Shown in pieces: positions 39,200 to 50,500 of a DNA stretch of 64,000 nucleotides. Within the stretch, counting starts at the first letter, position 1; the number at the start of each line of letters is the position of its first letter. The notes below the pieces were generated by a model that saw nothing but the letters and a program-made list of their open reading frames with translations, searched no databases and had not been told where the DNA came from. The position numbers were made by a program, and so were the translations under genes. This DNA comes from Pseudomonadota bacterium (lineage in GTDB: Bacteria > Pseudomonadota > Alphaproteobacteria > Acetobacterales > Acetobacteraceae), in NCBI GenBank assembly GCA_021826225.1, contig JAKBAV010000002.1, positions 1 through 64,000 on the forward strand. Direction: 5' to 3'.

Positions 39200-40072
39200 A
39201 TGAACAACGCATCCTTCATCACCCGTTTCCTGGCGACCCTGGCGGCTCTCGCCGTCGCCGCCATCGTCGCCTGGCAGCTCTGGGATTACTACATGGAGGC
39301 GCCCTGGACCCGCGACGGCCGGGTGCGCGCCGATATCGTGGCGCTGGCGCCTGATGTCAGCGGCCCGGTGGTGCAGGTTTTCGTGCATGACAACGAGCCG
39401 GTGAAAGCCGGCGATGCGCTGTTCCAGATCGACCCGGCGCGCTTCACCCTGGCCCAGGCCCAGGCCCTGGCCGCGGCGGCCAGCGCGCATGCCGCCATGG
39501 AGGATGCCAAGCATACCGCCGCGCGCTATGCCGCGCTCTCCACCAGTGCCGCCTCGGCGCAGACGCGCGAAACCTCCTCGGCCCAGGCGCTGGAAGCCGA
39601 GGCACAGTACCAGAAGGCGCAGGCCGATCTCGGCGTGGCTCAATTGAACCTGGCGCGCAGCACGGTGCGGGCGACGGTGAACGGGGTGGTCACGAATTTC
39701 TCGATGCAGCCCGGCGATTATGTGAATGCCGGGACCGCCGTGGTGGCGATCGTGGATACCGATTCGATGTATGTGGATGGCTATTTCGAGGAGACCAAGC
39801 TGCGCGGCATCGCCCCGGGTGATGCCGCGACGGTGACGCTGCTGCAAGGCGGCCCGGCGATCAAGGGCCATGTCACGGGGCTGGCGGCGGGCATCGCCGA
39901 TGCCGAGCGCCTCGCCGCCCCGACGCTGCTGGCCGATGTGACGCCGACCTTCACCTGGGTGCGCCTCGCGGCGCGCGTGCCGGTGCGGATCGCGCTCGAT
40001 CATGTGCCGCCGGGCGTGAAGCTGGTGGCCGGGATGACCTGCACGGTCTCGATCAGGCCGAACACCCGATGA
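39200..40072 (+). CDS. HlyD/AaeA-type efflux adaptor
   Basis: 290 residues. One N-terminal membrane helix (LATLAALAVAAIVAWQLWDYY) is followed by the short barrel-sandwich motif DGRVRADIVALAPDVSGPV and VFVHDNEPVKAGDALFQIDP, then an Ala-rich helical hairpin and the second half VRATVNGVVTNFSMQPGDYV. This is the periplasmic adaptor of a FUSC exporter. The start ATG at 39200 follows GAGGAC. Its stop overlaps the DoxX-like gene (ATGA). Confidence 0.92.
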   Translation: MNNASFITRFLATLAALAVAAIVAWQLWDYYMEAPWTRDGRVRADIVALAPDVSGPVVQVFVHDNEPVKAGDALFQIDPARFTLAQAQALAAAASAHAAMEDAKHTAARYAALSTSAASAQTRETSSAQALEAEAQYQKAQADLGVAQLNLARSTVRATVNGVVTNFSMQPGDYVNAGTAVVAIVDTDSMYVDGYFEETKLRGIAPGDAATVTLLQGGPAIKGHVTGLAAGIADAERLAAPTLLADVTPTFTWVRLAARVPVRIALDHVPPGVKLVAGMTCTVSIRPNTR

Positions 40073-40443
40073 ACCAGATGCTCCGGCGTCTGACCCTCGG
40101 CTTTGTCTTCCTGTGGTTTTTCATCGGCGGCATCGCGCATTTCGCCTTCACCGGAACCGAAATGAGCATCGTGCCGCCCTATCTGCCGCATCACCGCGCG
40201 CTGGTGCTGCTCAGCGGCGTGTTTGAACTGTTCGGCGCCGCCGGAATTCTGTTCCGGCCGACGCGCGCAATGGCGGGGTGGGGCCTGGTACTCCTGACCA
40301 TAGCCGTCACCCCCGCCAATATATTCATGTGGCAGCACGCGGCGGATTACCCCCACATCCCCTATTGGGCACTCACCCTGCGCCTGCCGGCCCAAGCCGT
40401 GCTGCTGCTCGGCATCTGGTGGTCGACACGGCCGGCGGATTAA
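40069..40443 (+). CDS. DoxX family membrane protein
   Basis: 124 residues with four hydrophobic segments, for instance LGFVFLWFFIGGIAHFAF and ALVLLSGVFELFGAAGILF, the DoxX pattern. DoxX proteins are small integral membrane proteins of unclear role, linked to redox and quinone chemistry in some bacteria. It is the last gene of the FUSC operon by overlap. Its stop overlaps that of the convergent reductase gene by three bases. Confidence 0.8.
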   Translation: MNQMLRRLTLGFVFLWFFIGGIAHFAFTGTEMSIVPPYLPHHRALVLLSGVFELFGAAGILFRPTRAMAGWGLVLLTIAVTPANIFMWQHAADYPHIPYWALTLRLPAQAVLLLGIWWSTRPAD

Positions 40444-41498
40444 CCCCGCCGCACCAAACCGTGCGGCTGCACGACGCCCAGATCCAGATGGGTAACCACG
40501 CCCGGTTTCGCGTCGCAGACCTGCGGCACCACCGTGGCCCCGACAATGCCGGTCCAGGGCAGGCCATGGAAGGGGTTGCGGCCATCCGCGTCCGGCGCCC
40601 CCATGAGATGGCAGACGAGCGGCGGCTCGCCCTTGATATTCACGCTGTAGCGCGCATCGCCGATTTCCCAGAGCGGGTCGAGATCGGTGCCGAGCTGCCA
40701 GTAGAAATGATACACGATCAGCGGCGCGCCCTCGACCCAGGCGGTCCATTCATAATGCTGGCCGCCCACCATGCCCTTTTTCACCACGCCATGCGGATGC
40801 ACGATGTCGTTTTTGGCGCGTGAGACCTCAAGCCGGCTGGTGACGTTTTCGATCTCCTTGCCGAGGCCATGCGCGATCATCTCCATGGAGGAGTAGAAAT
40901 ACTTCCACGTATCCGGCGCGCGCCGCGGATTGGCGAGCAGCTCCTCGGGGTCGGCGCCGAAACCCATGATTTCAGTGTAGATCATCGGGTTACGCAGCTT
41001 GTCGATGACCTCGGTGACCTCGATACAGTCGATCCGCGTCATCAGCCGCGCCAGGGTGAGCGGCAGAATATCGCCCGCGAAGCCCGGATGGATGCCGCAG
41101 CCATGATAGGAAACGCCGCCCGCCTTGCATGCCGCCTCGATCCGCGCGGCCTGTTCGGGGAAATATTTGTTCGGCAGGAACGGGCCGGCCGGCGAGATCA
41201 CGTTCTTGCCCGATTCCAGCAGGCGGCAGACGAGGTCCAGCGTGGAGGCCGCCATGTTGAGCGGGGCGAACAGCACGCAATCCGCCTCAAGCGCCATGAT
41301 CGCCTCGACATCATCGGTCGCGAACACGCCGGTTTTTGGCAGGCCCGCGATATCGCCCGCATCCTTGCCGACCTTTTCCGGGTTTGTGACGTAGACGCCG
41401 ACGAGTTCAAGCTCCGGATTTTGGATGAAATGCCGCAGCGCCGCCTTGCCGACAGTGCCGGTGGCCCATTGGATTACTCGATAGTTTTTTGTTGTCAT
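40440..41498 (-). CDS. DapB-fold NAD(P)H-dependent reductase (amine dehydrogenase-like family)
   Basis: 352 residues. It starts YRVIQWATGTVGKAALRHFI, a dinucleotide-binding loop (GTVG) of the dihydrodipicolinate-reductase/2,4-diaminopentanoate dehydrogenase group. A catalytic-domain stretch GVSYHGCGIHPGFAGDILPL is typical of this group, which is often found in lipid and steroid catabolic regions. The true substrate is unknown; it is not the housekeeping DapB, which is shorter. It lies downstream of an SDR gene on the same strand, 31 bases apart, so the two are probably one operon. Confidence 0.8.
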   Translation of the reverse strand: MTTKNYRVIQWATGTVGKAALRHFIQNPELELVGVYVTNPEKVGKDAGDIAGLPKTGVFATDDVEAIMALEADCVLFAPLNMAASTLDLVCRLLESGKNVISPAGPFLPNKYFPEQAARIEAACKAGGVSYHGCGIHPGFAGDILPLTLARLMTRIDCIEVTEVIDKLRNPMIYTEIMGFGADPEELLANPRRAPDTWKYFYSSMEMIAHGLGKEIENVTSRLEVSRAKNDIVHPHGVVKKGMVGGQHYEWTAWVEGAPLIVYHFYWQLGTDLDPLWEIGDARYSVNIKGEPPLVCHLMGAPDADGRNPFHGLPWTGIVGATVVPQVCDAKPGVVTHLDLGVVQPHGLVRRG

Positions 41499-41529
41499 AA
41501 GGCGTTATCCCATAAAAAATTCTTGTTGA

Positions 41530-42336
41530 TTAATTGACGCCGCGAACCTGCCCGCCATCGACGCGGTAATTCGCCCCGGTGACAAAGCCGGAGCGCGGGC
41601 TCGCCAGGGTGCAGATGACCAGAGCCAGGTCCTCGGGCAAGCCGAGCCGGCCGGCGGGGGGGAGATCGAAGGCTTTTTCCTCGACCAGGCGGCGCGTGAT
41701 TTCCTCGAAGCTCATCGTCTCGTCGTTATATTTCTTGCGGCCGAAGCGGATCAGCCCGTCCACCATGATGACGCCGGGGGAGACGGTGTTGACCGTGACA
41801 CCCACGCCTTTGAGGGCGCCGGCCAGGCTGACGGTGAAATTATTGAGTGCCGCCTTGGCACCGGAATAATCCGCACCGAGATTGTTCGGCTGCACGGCGA
41901 CGGCGCTGGAGACATTGATGACGCGGCCGAATTTCTGCGCCACCATGCCCGGTACGGCGAGGCGGGTGAGGCGCACGGCCGCAAGCATGTTGGAATGGTA
42001 GTTGGAAACATAGTCTTCCGGGGTGATTTCGATGGGGTTCCGCGTGGTGTTGCCCGTCGAGCTGCCGCCGGCATTATTGATGAGGATTTCGACATTGCCG
42101 CCCAGAGCCGCCACGGCTTCGGCATGCACGGCGGCGGCGCCGTCATCGGTCGAGAGATCGCCGATGGCGACGCCGGCTGCATTGATTTCATGGGCGATTT
42201 TGGTGGCGCGCTCGCGGTTGCGGCCATGCACCACGACGGCGGCACCCTCCTCGGCGAGCATACGGGCGATGCCCTCGCCAATGCCGCTGCTGCTGCCCGT
42301 GACGAGCACGCGCCGGCCCTTCAGTTGTAGATCCAT
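41530..42336 (-). CDS. Short-chain dehydrogenase/reductase (SDR)
   Basis: 268 residues, classical SDR. It has the cofactor loop TGSSSGIGEGIAR, the NNAGG motif, the catalytic Ser in INVSSAVAV and YSGAK with Tyr and Lys. The C-terminus ends FVTGANYRVDGGQ as usual. NAD(P) preference and substrate cannot be settled. It is the first gene of the pair with the DapB-fold reductase. The ATG at 42336 follows GGGGCGGAG. A 16-bp hairpin separates it from katG. Confidence 0.92.
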   Translation of the reverse strand: MDLQLKGRRVLVTGSSSGIGEGIARMLAEEGAAVVVHGRNRERATKIAHEINAAGVAIGDLSTDDGAAAVHAEAVAALGGNVEILINNAGGSSTGNTTRNPIEITPEDYVSNYHSNMLAAVRLTRLAVPGMVAQKFGRVINVSSAVAVQPNNLGADYSGAKAALNNFTVSLAGALKGVGVTVNTVSPGVIMVDGLIRFGRKKYNDETMSFEEITRRLVEEKAFDLPPAGRLGLPEDLALVICTLASPRSGFVTGANYRVDGGQVRGVN

Positions 42337-42395
42337 TTTGCTCCGCCCCTTATGATTGCGTGACTATTGACCAGCCAATCATCCTCTGGGCGAAG

Positions 42396-42431
42396 GGCCG
42401 GACATACTCCCCTATGGGAGTATGTCCGGCC
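42396..42431 (-). terminator. Strong hairpin after katG
   Basis: A perfect 16-bp stem (42396-42411 with 42416-42431, arm GGCCGGACATACTCCC) with a 4-base loop. It follows the katG stop on the minus strand. No T run follows, so it may protect the mRNA end or act with Rho rather than terminate alone. Confidence 0.55.
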
Positions 42432-42443
42432 GGCATGGCCTTA

Positions 42444-44759
<2,316 letters not shown>

Positions 44760-44772
44760 TTATCATCTCAAG

Positions 44773-44791
44773 CCATCGATATTATCGATGG
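44773..44791. promoter_or_regulatory. Palindrome upstream of katG
   Basis: CCATCGAT-ATT-ATCGATGG is a perfect 8-bp inverted repeat about 120 bases upstream of the katG start and downstream of the TetR gene. It may be an operator (for instance for a peroxide or TetR regulator); the owner is unknown. Confidence 0.45.
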
Positions 44792-44853
44792 AATCAGACT
44801 CACGCTTCATGGGCCGGATGATCGCGGGCCGCCGGGCATGGCCGGATTGCCGC

Positions 44854-45495
44854 CTACCAACTGCCCCGGGCCTCGATAAGCAGACGCACGGCGCCATCGA
44901 CCCAGGCCCGGCGGGTGGCGGGGGGGATTTTGCTCTTCGTCATCATGGCGATGACGTATCGGCCAAGCATGAGGTAGATACAGGCCTCGGCGACGGCGAC
45001 AGGATCGCGGCAGGCGATGCCATCGATGACGGCACGCTCGCCGATGAAGGCGGCAAGCTGGGCGATGCCGAGCTGGCTGCGTTCCGTGGCGGCCCGGCCG
45101 AGCTCGGGAAAGCGATGCGACTCGCTGTAGATGAGCCGGTTCACCTCCAGCAGCTCGCCGGTGAGGCTGACATCAAGCCCTTGGTTCAAATAGGCTTTCA
45201 GCCCGGATTCGAGATCGTAATGGTGCAGTGGCATGGAGGCGGGCAAACGCTCCATATGCATGTACATGACAGCACGGAACAGCGCCTCCTTGGAGGCGTA
45301 GCGCGAGTAGAGCGTGGTCTTGGAGGCGCCGGCTGCCTTCACGATACGGGTAAGCGAGGCGCCGCCATAGCCATGCTGCAGAAATTCCTTCAACGCCGCC
45401 GCGAGCAGCTCCGCCTCCACGGCGGCGGCCTCGTCCAGTTTCGGGCGCCCGCGGGAACGCCCCGCCATGGCCGGCCTATCCCGCGCCGTCGCCAT
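44854..45495 (-). CDS. TetR family regulator
   Basis: 213 residues. The DNA-binding domain lies at about 28-75: VEAELLAAALKEFLQHGYGG, then ASLTRIVKAAGASKTTLYSR. A C-terminal helical domain of the AcrR/TetR_C type follows (DLESGLKAYLNQGLDV). The ATG at 45495 has AGGTG at nine bases. It sits 37 bases after the crotonase stop on the same strand, so it is probably co-transcribed and may regulate the left arm of the island. Ligand unknown. Confidence 0.9.
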   Translation of the reverse strand: MATARDRPAMAGRSRGRPKLDEAAAVEAELLAAALKEFLQHGYGGASLTRIVKAAGASKTTLYSRYASKEALFRAVMYMHMERLPASMPLHHYDLESGLKAYLNQGLDVSLTGELLEVNRLIYSESHRFPELGRAATERSQLGIAQLAAFIGERAVIDGIACRDPVAVAEACIYLMLGRYVIAMMTKSKIPPATRRAWVDGAVRLLIEARGSW

Positions 45496-45532
45496 TATCG
45501 CATCACCTCATGAGCTTTCACGGTCATTTGCT

Positions 45533-46504
45533 TTATATGTTTCGTGCGCGCCCCTTATAGCTCAAGCGCCACTCGGGGGGGTAGAGGCTGTCATTATCCT
45601 TGACCGCGGCGGCGAGCCCTTTTTCGAATGTAGCGGCGTCGACGTTCAGTTCGCCGCCATCGGGCTTGACCATCGGCAGCATCGCCTCCAGCCAGCCGGC
45701 CAGCATACTGCCCATATATTCCCCCTGGCTCTGCTTGAATACTTCAAAAAATGTCTTCTGCATAACAATCGTATCGGTCGGGCGGTTACGGGCGCAGGCA
45801 AGGGCGAATTTCATCGTTTCGTCTTCCAGCCTGTCGCGCGGCACCACGCTGTTGACGAAGTTGCATTCCTGCATTTCGCGCGCCGTGAAGGGGCGGCCGG
45901 TGAACACCATTTCCTGGAATTTTCGCAGGCCCATCGTCTGCGCCCATTGCCACATGCGCGCCGCCCAGCCGACATAGCGGAAGGCGGAATGACCGAACAG
46001 GGCATCATCCGAGGCGATGACCATATCGGCATCGGCGGCCTGGTAGAAATGCCAGCCATAGCAATAGCCCTTGGCCTCGACGATGCTGATTTTTTTGAAA
46101 TCCTGCAGGCTACGCAGGCCGAAATTTGAATTGGCGTAAAGATTGGTGACGCCGGCGAGATAGCGGTAGGAGCCTTTCGGTGGATAGTTCACGCCCTCAT
46201 CCGCGCCGATCTTGAATTCCGGCAGCACCGAATAATCGGGATCGTCCGAGAACATGCCGGCCATTTCGGGCAGGTCGGCGCCGCTGCCGAAATGCTCGCC
46301 GCTGCCGCGGATGATGAGCACCTTGACGTCGTCATCGACATTGGCGCGCAGCACGAGATCGGCGAAGCGGTGCCGGGCGGCTATGGTGGGGGCGTTGAGA
46401 GCCTCGGGGCGATGGAGGGTTATGGTGGCGATTTTTGTCGCGCCATCCTTCTCATACAGGACAATGTCCTCCGGCGCGGGCCGGCCGGATTCGCTTTTGC
46501 TCAT
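45533..46504 (-). CDS. Enoyl-CoA hydratase/isomerase (crotonase) family protein
   Basis: 323 residues. The crotonase fold is shown by TITLHRPEALNAPT near the start, the oxyanion-hole loop HFGSGADLPEM and the second one IVEAKGYCYGWHF, and the FGHSAFRYVGWA helix. The usual catalytic Glu pair is not obvious, so the reaction may be hydration, isomerisation or ring cleavage of a CoA ester. It is longer than the 260-residue norm, with an extra loop near 90-130. It is divergent from a second TetR gene across a region with an 18-bp palindrome. Confidence 0.87.
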   Translation of the reverse strand: MSKSESGRPAPEDIVLYEKDGATKIATITLHRPEALNAPTIAARHRFADLVLRANVDDDVKVLIIRGSGEHFGSGADLPEMAGMFSDDPDYSVLPEFKIGADEGVNYPPKGSYRYLAGVTNLYANSNFGLRSLQDFKKISIVEAKGYCYGWHFYQAADADMVIASDDALFGHSAFRYVGWAARMWQWAQTMGLRKFQEMVFTGRPFTAREMQECNFVNSVVPRDRLEDETMKFALACARNRPTDTIVMQKTFFEVFKQSQGEYMGSMLAGWLEAMLPMVKPDGGELNVDAATFEKGLAAAVKDNDSLYPPEWRLSYKGRARNI

Positions 46505-46590
46505 ATGCCCCTCCCCTTTGCGCCGCCATGCCGGGCGGCGCCAAAAGCGTAGGGTGATAGTCTGAGCATGACCATCGCATATCCTGGAAC

Positions 46591-46608
46591 AGAACGGCTT
46601 GCCGTTCT
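46591..46608. promoter_or_regulatory. 18-bp palindromic operator candidate
   Basis: AGAACGGC-TT-GCCGTTCT is a perfect inverted repeat between the divergent crotonase and TetR genes. Its length fits a TetR-family operator, and the position allows control of both directions. Confidence 0.6.
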
Positions 46609-46697
46609 AGGGTGCAATCCCTGGCCCTTCATGATATGAAGCTCCACCCGCGATCGAAAATAAATAAAATCAAGGGATGAGGAGTGGAGGTCAGATG

Positions 46698-47408
46698 ATG
46701 ACTGTAAACGCCATGGCGTTGAGGCCCGCCGGCATGGCGCCGCCGATGATGGTTTTCGACCCGACTCTGCCGATCCCCCGCCTGGGTGGAGCCGTGCCGG
46801 GAGGGGATGCATTCGGGCAGAATCAGCGCAACCGGCGCTCCATGATCCTGGCCGCGATACGCCGCCTGCTGGTGAATGAAGGCCTTGCCGGGGTGACCGT
46901 GCGGCGGATAGCGGAATGCTCCGGCCATGCCGTGCAGACCATCTATAACCTCGTCGGCCCGCGCGATCTCGCCATTACCGAGGCGGTGACCGAATACTCG
47001 CAATATGTCTGCCTGACCGCGAACCCCAACCCGGCGGACCCGCATGCGGCGGTGCGGATGATCGACCGGGAATTACGCTCGATCGAGGTCCATCCGGAAT
47101 TCTGCCGCAATGTATGCCAGATCTATTTTAGTGAATCGCGTGGCATATTCTATGATTTCCGTGCGCGGCAGACCAGGATGCTGCATGGTTTCCTGGTGCA
47201 GCAGCAGAAATCCGGGGTAATCCGCCCCGGCGCCGACACACGCGGCATGGCCGAGAATTTCATGCTGTTCATGGGTGCGGTGTTTGTTGAATGGTCGGAT
47301 TCCTGCCTGCCGCGCGAACAATTGCGCCAGCGGCTATACGCCGGGTATCACGGCATCATGGCCGATGCGATCCAGCCCGCGGCGCGGTGGGGCCAGACCG
47401 GCGACTAA
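46698..47408 (+). CDS. TetR family regulator of the catabolic island
   Basis: 236 residues. The helix-turn-helix domain is at about 45-90: RRSMILAAIRRLLVNEGLAG, then VTVRRIAECSGHAVQTIYNL. An unusual 45-residue leader precedes it. The ATG at 46698 is seven bases from the GGAGG site; an ATG at 46695 is also possible. It is divergent from the crotonase gene and followed by the first P450, so it is well placed to control both operons in response to the pathway substrate, which is inference. Confidence 0.87.
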   Translation: MTVNAMALRPAGMAPPMMVFDPTLPIPRLGGAVPGGDAFGQNQRNRRSMILAAIRRLLVNEGLAGVTVRRIAECSGHAVQTIYNLVGPRDLAITEAVTEYSQYVCLTANPNPADPHAAVRMIDRELRSIEVHPEFCRNVCQIYFSESRGIFYDFRARQTRMLHGFLVQQQKSGVIRPGADTRGMAENFMLFMGAVFVEWSDSCLPREQLRQRLYAGYHGIMADAIQPAARWGQTGD

Positions 47409-47533
47409 AATGCCAAGCCTGGAACAAGCCCGCCGCGTGTTCTCGCATTTGGGCATGGGGCTGGTTCAAGCTGATTGTTCCGCCAGCACGGCGGCGATAG
47501 TTTCGCCTGCCTAAGCGCAGGAGAACGCTCACC

Positions 47534-48832
47534 ATGGCTGCTGGCTGCCCCCATGATATTGCAGGGATGACATTGCAGGGCAACGAGACGCGGCTTGACC
47601 CGTTGATCCGCAACAACCCGTTTGCCTTCTATGAAGCGATGCGCGCGCAGCGGCCAGTCTATTACGATCCTGGTCTCGATGTGTATCTCGTGAGCCGCTA
47701 CGATGATGCGAGCACCGTGCTGCGCGATGCCGTGACCTATTCGCTCGAACATGGCTATCAGGATCGCTACGCCAACGGCCATGTCGAGGAGTTCGCCGCG
47801 ATCATGGCGCGCGAGGGTGGCGGCTTCATCCGCGACCTGGCGATTGACCCGCCTGGCCATACGCGGCTGCGCAAGCTGACCGAGCAGGCGTTCACCGCGC
47901 ATCGCGTAAGGGAGTTGGAGCCGCGGATCGCGCAGATCGCCGCGGCGCTGATCGAGCCGCTGGCCGAACGCGGCCATGCCGATGGCATGAAGAATATCGC
48001 GGCACCGTTGACCGCGCGGATTATATGCGAGCAGATGGGTTTTGATTTTGATAAGCTGGGGGCTGAGAAGATCGCGCTGTGGACGACCGCCGTTCTGGCG
48101 CAGATAGGGCGGATGCAGACGCGCGATGAAATGCTCGCCAATGCCACGGTGATGTGCGAGCTGCAGCATTATGTTATGGCGCGCATCCGGGAACGCGAAG
48201 CTGTGCCGCGCGAGGATCTGGTCTCCGATCTCATCCATGCGCGCATCGCCGGAGATACGAGTCCGGCGCTGTCCTTCGAGGAGCAGGTATCCACCGTGCG
48301 TGGCTTTCTGATAGCCGGGAATGATACCACGGCGGCGGCGATTGCCAATTTGTTTCTCGTGCTGGCGACGCAGGAGGGGCTGGCGGACTGGCTGTATGCG
48401 CGGATCGATGATGACCGCATCATGGCGCGTTTCGTCGAAGAGGTGTTGCGGCTGCGGCCGCCAGTGCATGGGCTGTTTCGTACGGCGATGCGGGATGTGG
48501 AACTGGGCGGCACGTTCATTCCCGCCGGGGCGCAGCTCTGCATCATGTTCGCCTCGGCGAATTACGATACTGCGAAATTTGCCTGCCCGGAACGGCTTGA
48601 CCTTGAGCGCGCCAATGTCGGCTCCAATCTCACATTCGGGGCGGGTATTCACCGCTGCGTCGGTGCCGCGCTGGCGCGCATGGAAATCCGGGTGGCGGCG
48701 CGCGAGATTATCAGGCGGCTGGATGACATAAGGCTGGCGGTGCCGGTGGAGCAGCTCAGCTATCTGCCGACGCTGGCGACGCATACGCTGGAGCGTCTGC
48801 CATTGCTGTTCAGAAGGCGGAAAGCGGCATGA
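47534..48832 (+). CDS. Cytochrome P450 (first)
   Basis: 432 residues, soluble bacterial class. The I-helix has GFLIAGNDTTAAA with the oxygen-activating acid-Thr pair, the K-helix EEVLRLRPP (ExxR), and the haem loop FGAGIHRCVGAALAR with the Cys ligand. It hydroxylates a hydrophobic compound using ferredoxin-supplied electrons; no ferredoxin or reductase gene is in the window. The ATG at 47534 follows AGGAG. Its stop overlaps the ABM gene, the start of a long co-directional operon. Confidence 0.94.
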   Translation: MAAGCPHDIAGMTLQGNETRLDPLIRNNPFAFYEAMRAQRPVYYDPGLDVYLVSRYDDASTVLRDAVTYSLEHGYQDRYANGHVEEFAAIMAREGGGFIRDLAIDPPGHTRLRKLTEQAFTAHRVRELEPRIAQIAAALIEPLAERGHADGMKNIAAPLTARIICEQMGFDFDKLGAEKIALWTTAVLAQIGRMQTRDEMLANATVMCELQHYVMARIREREAVPREDLVSDLIHARIAGDTSPALSFEEQVSTVRGFLIAGNDTTAAAIANLFLVLATQEGLADWLYARIDDDRIMARFVEEVLRLRPPVHGLFRTAMRDVELGGTFIPAGAQLCIMFASANYDTAKFACPERLDLERANVGSNLTFGAGIHRCVGAALARMEIRVAAREIIRRLDDIRLAVPVEQLSYLPTLATHTLERLPLLFRRRKAA

Positions 48833-49137
48833 GCGATGGCGTCATCATCACCATCGACATGGTCATCAAGCCGGAGCTGGCGGAGGCGGTATGTGCAGGT
48901 ATCCCCGGCATGTTCACCCTGACCGTCACGTTCAAGGGCTTCCGCTCCATTCGCGTGGTGCGGCACAAGGATGCGGCCAATCATCTGCTGATCGTCGAAC
49001 ACTGGGATGCGGAGGAGGATTACCGGGCCTATGAGGCCTGGCGCAACCGCGATGGCGAAATGGACCGGGCGCGGGAGCATCTGCTTTCACTGAAGGCGGA
49101 GGTATGGCCAGGGCTGATCGGCTTTGCCGCGCGGTGA
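48829..49137 (+). CDS. Antibiotic biosynthesis monooxygenase (ABM) family protein
   Basis: 102 residues, a ferredoxin-like fold of the ABM superfamily: ITIDMVIKPELAEAVCAGIPG, a strand-helix start shown as ITIDMVIKPELAEAVCAG, then HLLIVEHWDAEEDYRAYEAW with the conserved Trp. Members are cofactor-free monooxygenases or small ligand-binding proteins; the role here is unknown. It overlaps the P450 stop by four bases (ATGA), so its product may act on the P450 product. Confidence 0.78.
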   Translation: MSDGVIITIDMVIKPELAEAVCAGIPGMFTLTVTFKGFRSIRVVRHKDAANHLLIVEHWDAEEDYRAYEAWRNRDGEMDRAREHLLSLKAEVWPGLIGFAAR

Positions 49138-49219
49138 ACGGGAATATTGGGACAGGCGGAGGCGATGTTCTAACCTGCGCCGCGGCATTGCCGTCGGCTG
49201 ATGCTAGGGATTTACCCGT

Positions 49220-50500
49220 ATGATCAGTTTTACCAATGCCCGGATTTTTGATGGCACCGCGATGCGCCCGGAACGCGGCACGGTGACGCTGGATGGCGCG
49301 CGGATTGCCGCCGTGACGGGGGCTGACGCGCCAGCGCCGGATGGGGCGATCGACCTTGGTGGCATGGTGCTGATGCCGGGGCTCATCACCTGCCACTATC
49401 ATGCCGATTTTTATAAATTCACTCTCGCGCAGGGGCTGGCCGGCGATCCGCTGGGCAAAGAGCTGCCGCCGGGGGTGCTGATGGCGATTGCCGTGCGCAA
49501 CGCCGGCGTGCTGCTGGAAAGCGGTTTTACCGGGTATGTGGGCGCCGCGTGCGGGCATGACATCGATGCCCAGCTCAAGCTCGCCATCGCCGAGGGCATC
49601 GTGCCTGGCCCGCGCCTGAGGGCGTGCAGCCCGCATGTGGGGACCACGGCGGATTTGAACGACAGCCGGAAATGGTGGCGGCGCATGCAGACTCCGGGGA
49701 CCGATGTGTTCGGCGACGGGCCCGATGAGTTGCGCAGGATGGTACGCGAGTTCATCCGCCGCGGGGCGCAGACGATAAAGATATTCGCCAGCCGTGGGCA
49801 TGGCTTTCCGGGCCCGTGCGCGCGCAACATGGACCGCGATGAGATCGCGACGATTGTGCGCGCGGCGCATGGGCGCGGCGCCAAGGTGCGCGCTCATGTC
49901 GCGGACAAGGCGATGATCATGGAGTGCATCGCGCTTGGCGTGGATATCATCGACCATGGCGATGAGGTGGATGACGAGGTGATCGGGGCGATGGCGGCGG
50001 CGGGAAGTTTCTGGGTGCCGAGCCTGATCTATCCGCAATGCCTGATGCAACTGGGCTGGGATGAGCCGGGCATGCGCGCGTTATATGAGAACGTGCGGGC
50101 GCATCTGCCACTGGCGCAAAAAGCCGGCGTGAGGATATTGCCCGGTGATGATTACAGCGGCGTGTTCCGTGATGTTTTGGCGGATGATCCGCTGGACCAT
50201 CAGGTAGGATGTTACGGGCGCGAATTCGCGTATTACGGCGCCATCGCGGGGCTCCGGGCGGAAGATGTGCTCGGCTGGGGCACGAAAAACGCCGGTGCGG
50301 CGCTGCTCGACGGCGAGGATGTTCTGGGCGTTATCGCGCCCGGGGCGCTGGCCGATCTCATCGTCATCGATGGCGATCCGCTGGCGGATCTTTCGCTTCT
50401 CGCGCGGCCGCGCGAGGCGCTGAAAGCCGTGATCCGCGATGGGGTGTTTGTCATCGACCGCTTAACCCGGGCCACGGCCCCGAGGAGCATTGCCGCATGA
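49220..50500 (+). CDS. Amidohydrolase (imidazolonepropionase-like family)
   Basis: 426 residues, a metal-dependent TIM-barrel hydrolase. The metal-binding HxH is in LITCHYHADFY, the bridging Lys in QTIKIFASRGHG, histidines in VRAHVADKA and VDIIDHGDEV, and an Asp in LPGDDYSGVF. The C-terminal small beta domain ends GALADLIVIDGDPLADLSLL, a family feature. It hydrolyses a C-N or C-O bond in a ring or ester; the substrate is unknown. Start ATG at 49220 with AGGG upstream. Overlaps the VOC gene at its stop. Confidence 0.9.
   Translation: MISFTNARIFDGTAMRPERGTVTLDGARIAAVTGADAPAPDGAIDLGGMVLMPGLITCHYHADFYKFTLAQGLAGDPLGKELPPGVLMAIAVRNAGVLLESGFTGYVGAACGHDIDAQLKLAIAEGIVPGPRLRACSPHVGTTADLNDSRKWWRRMQTPGTDVFGDGPDELRRMVREFIRRGAQTIKIFASRGHGFPGPCARNMDRDEIATIVRAAHGRGAKVRAHVADKAMIMECIALGVDIIDHGDEVDDEVIGAMAAAGSFWVPSLIYPQCLMQLGWDEPGMRALYENVRAHLPLAQKAGVRILPGDDYSGVFRDVLADDPLDHQVGCYGREFAYYGAIAGLRAEDVLGWGTKNAGAALLDGEDVLGVIAPGALADLIVIDGDPLADLSLLARPREALKAVIRDGVFVIDRLTRATAPRSIAA

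Noticed and set aside
44854-47408. Treating the two island TetR proteins as duplicates
   Set aside because: Their helix-turn-helix and ligand domains differ throughout and one has a 45-residue leader, so they are separate regulators.
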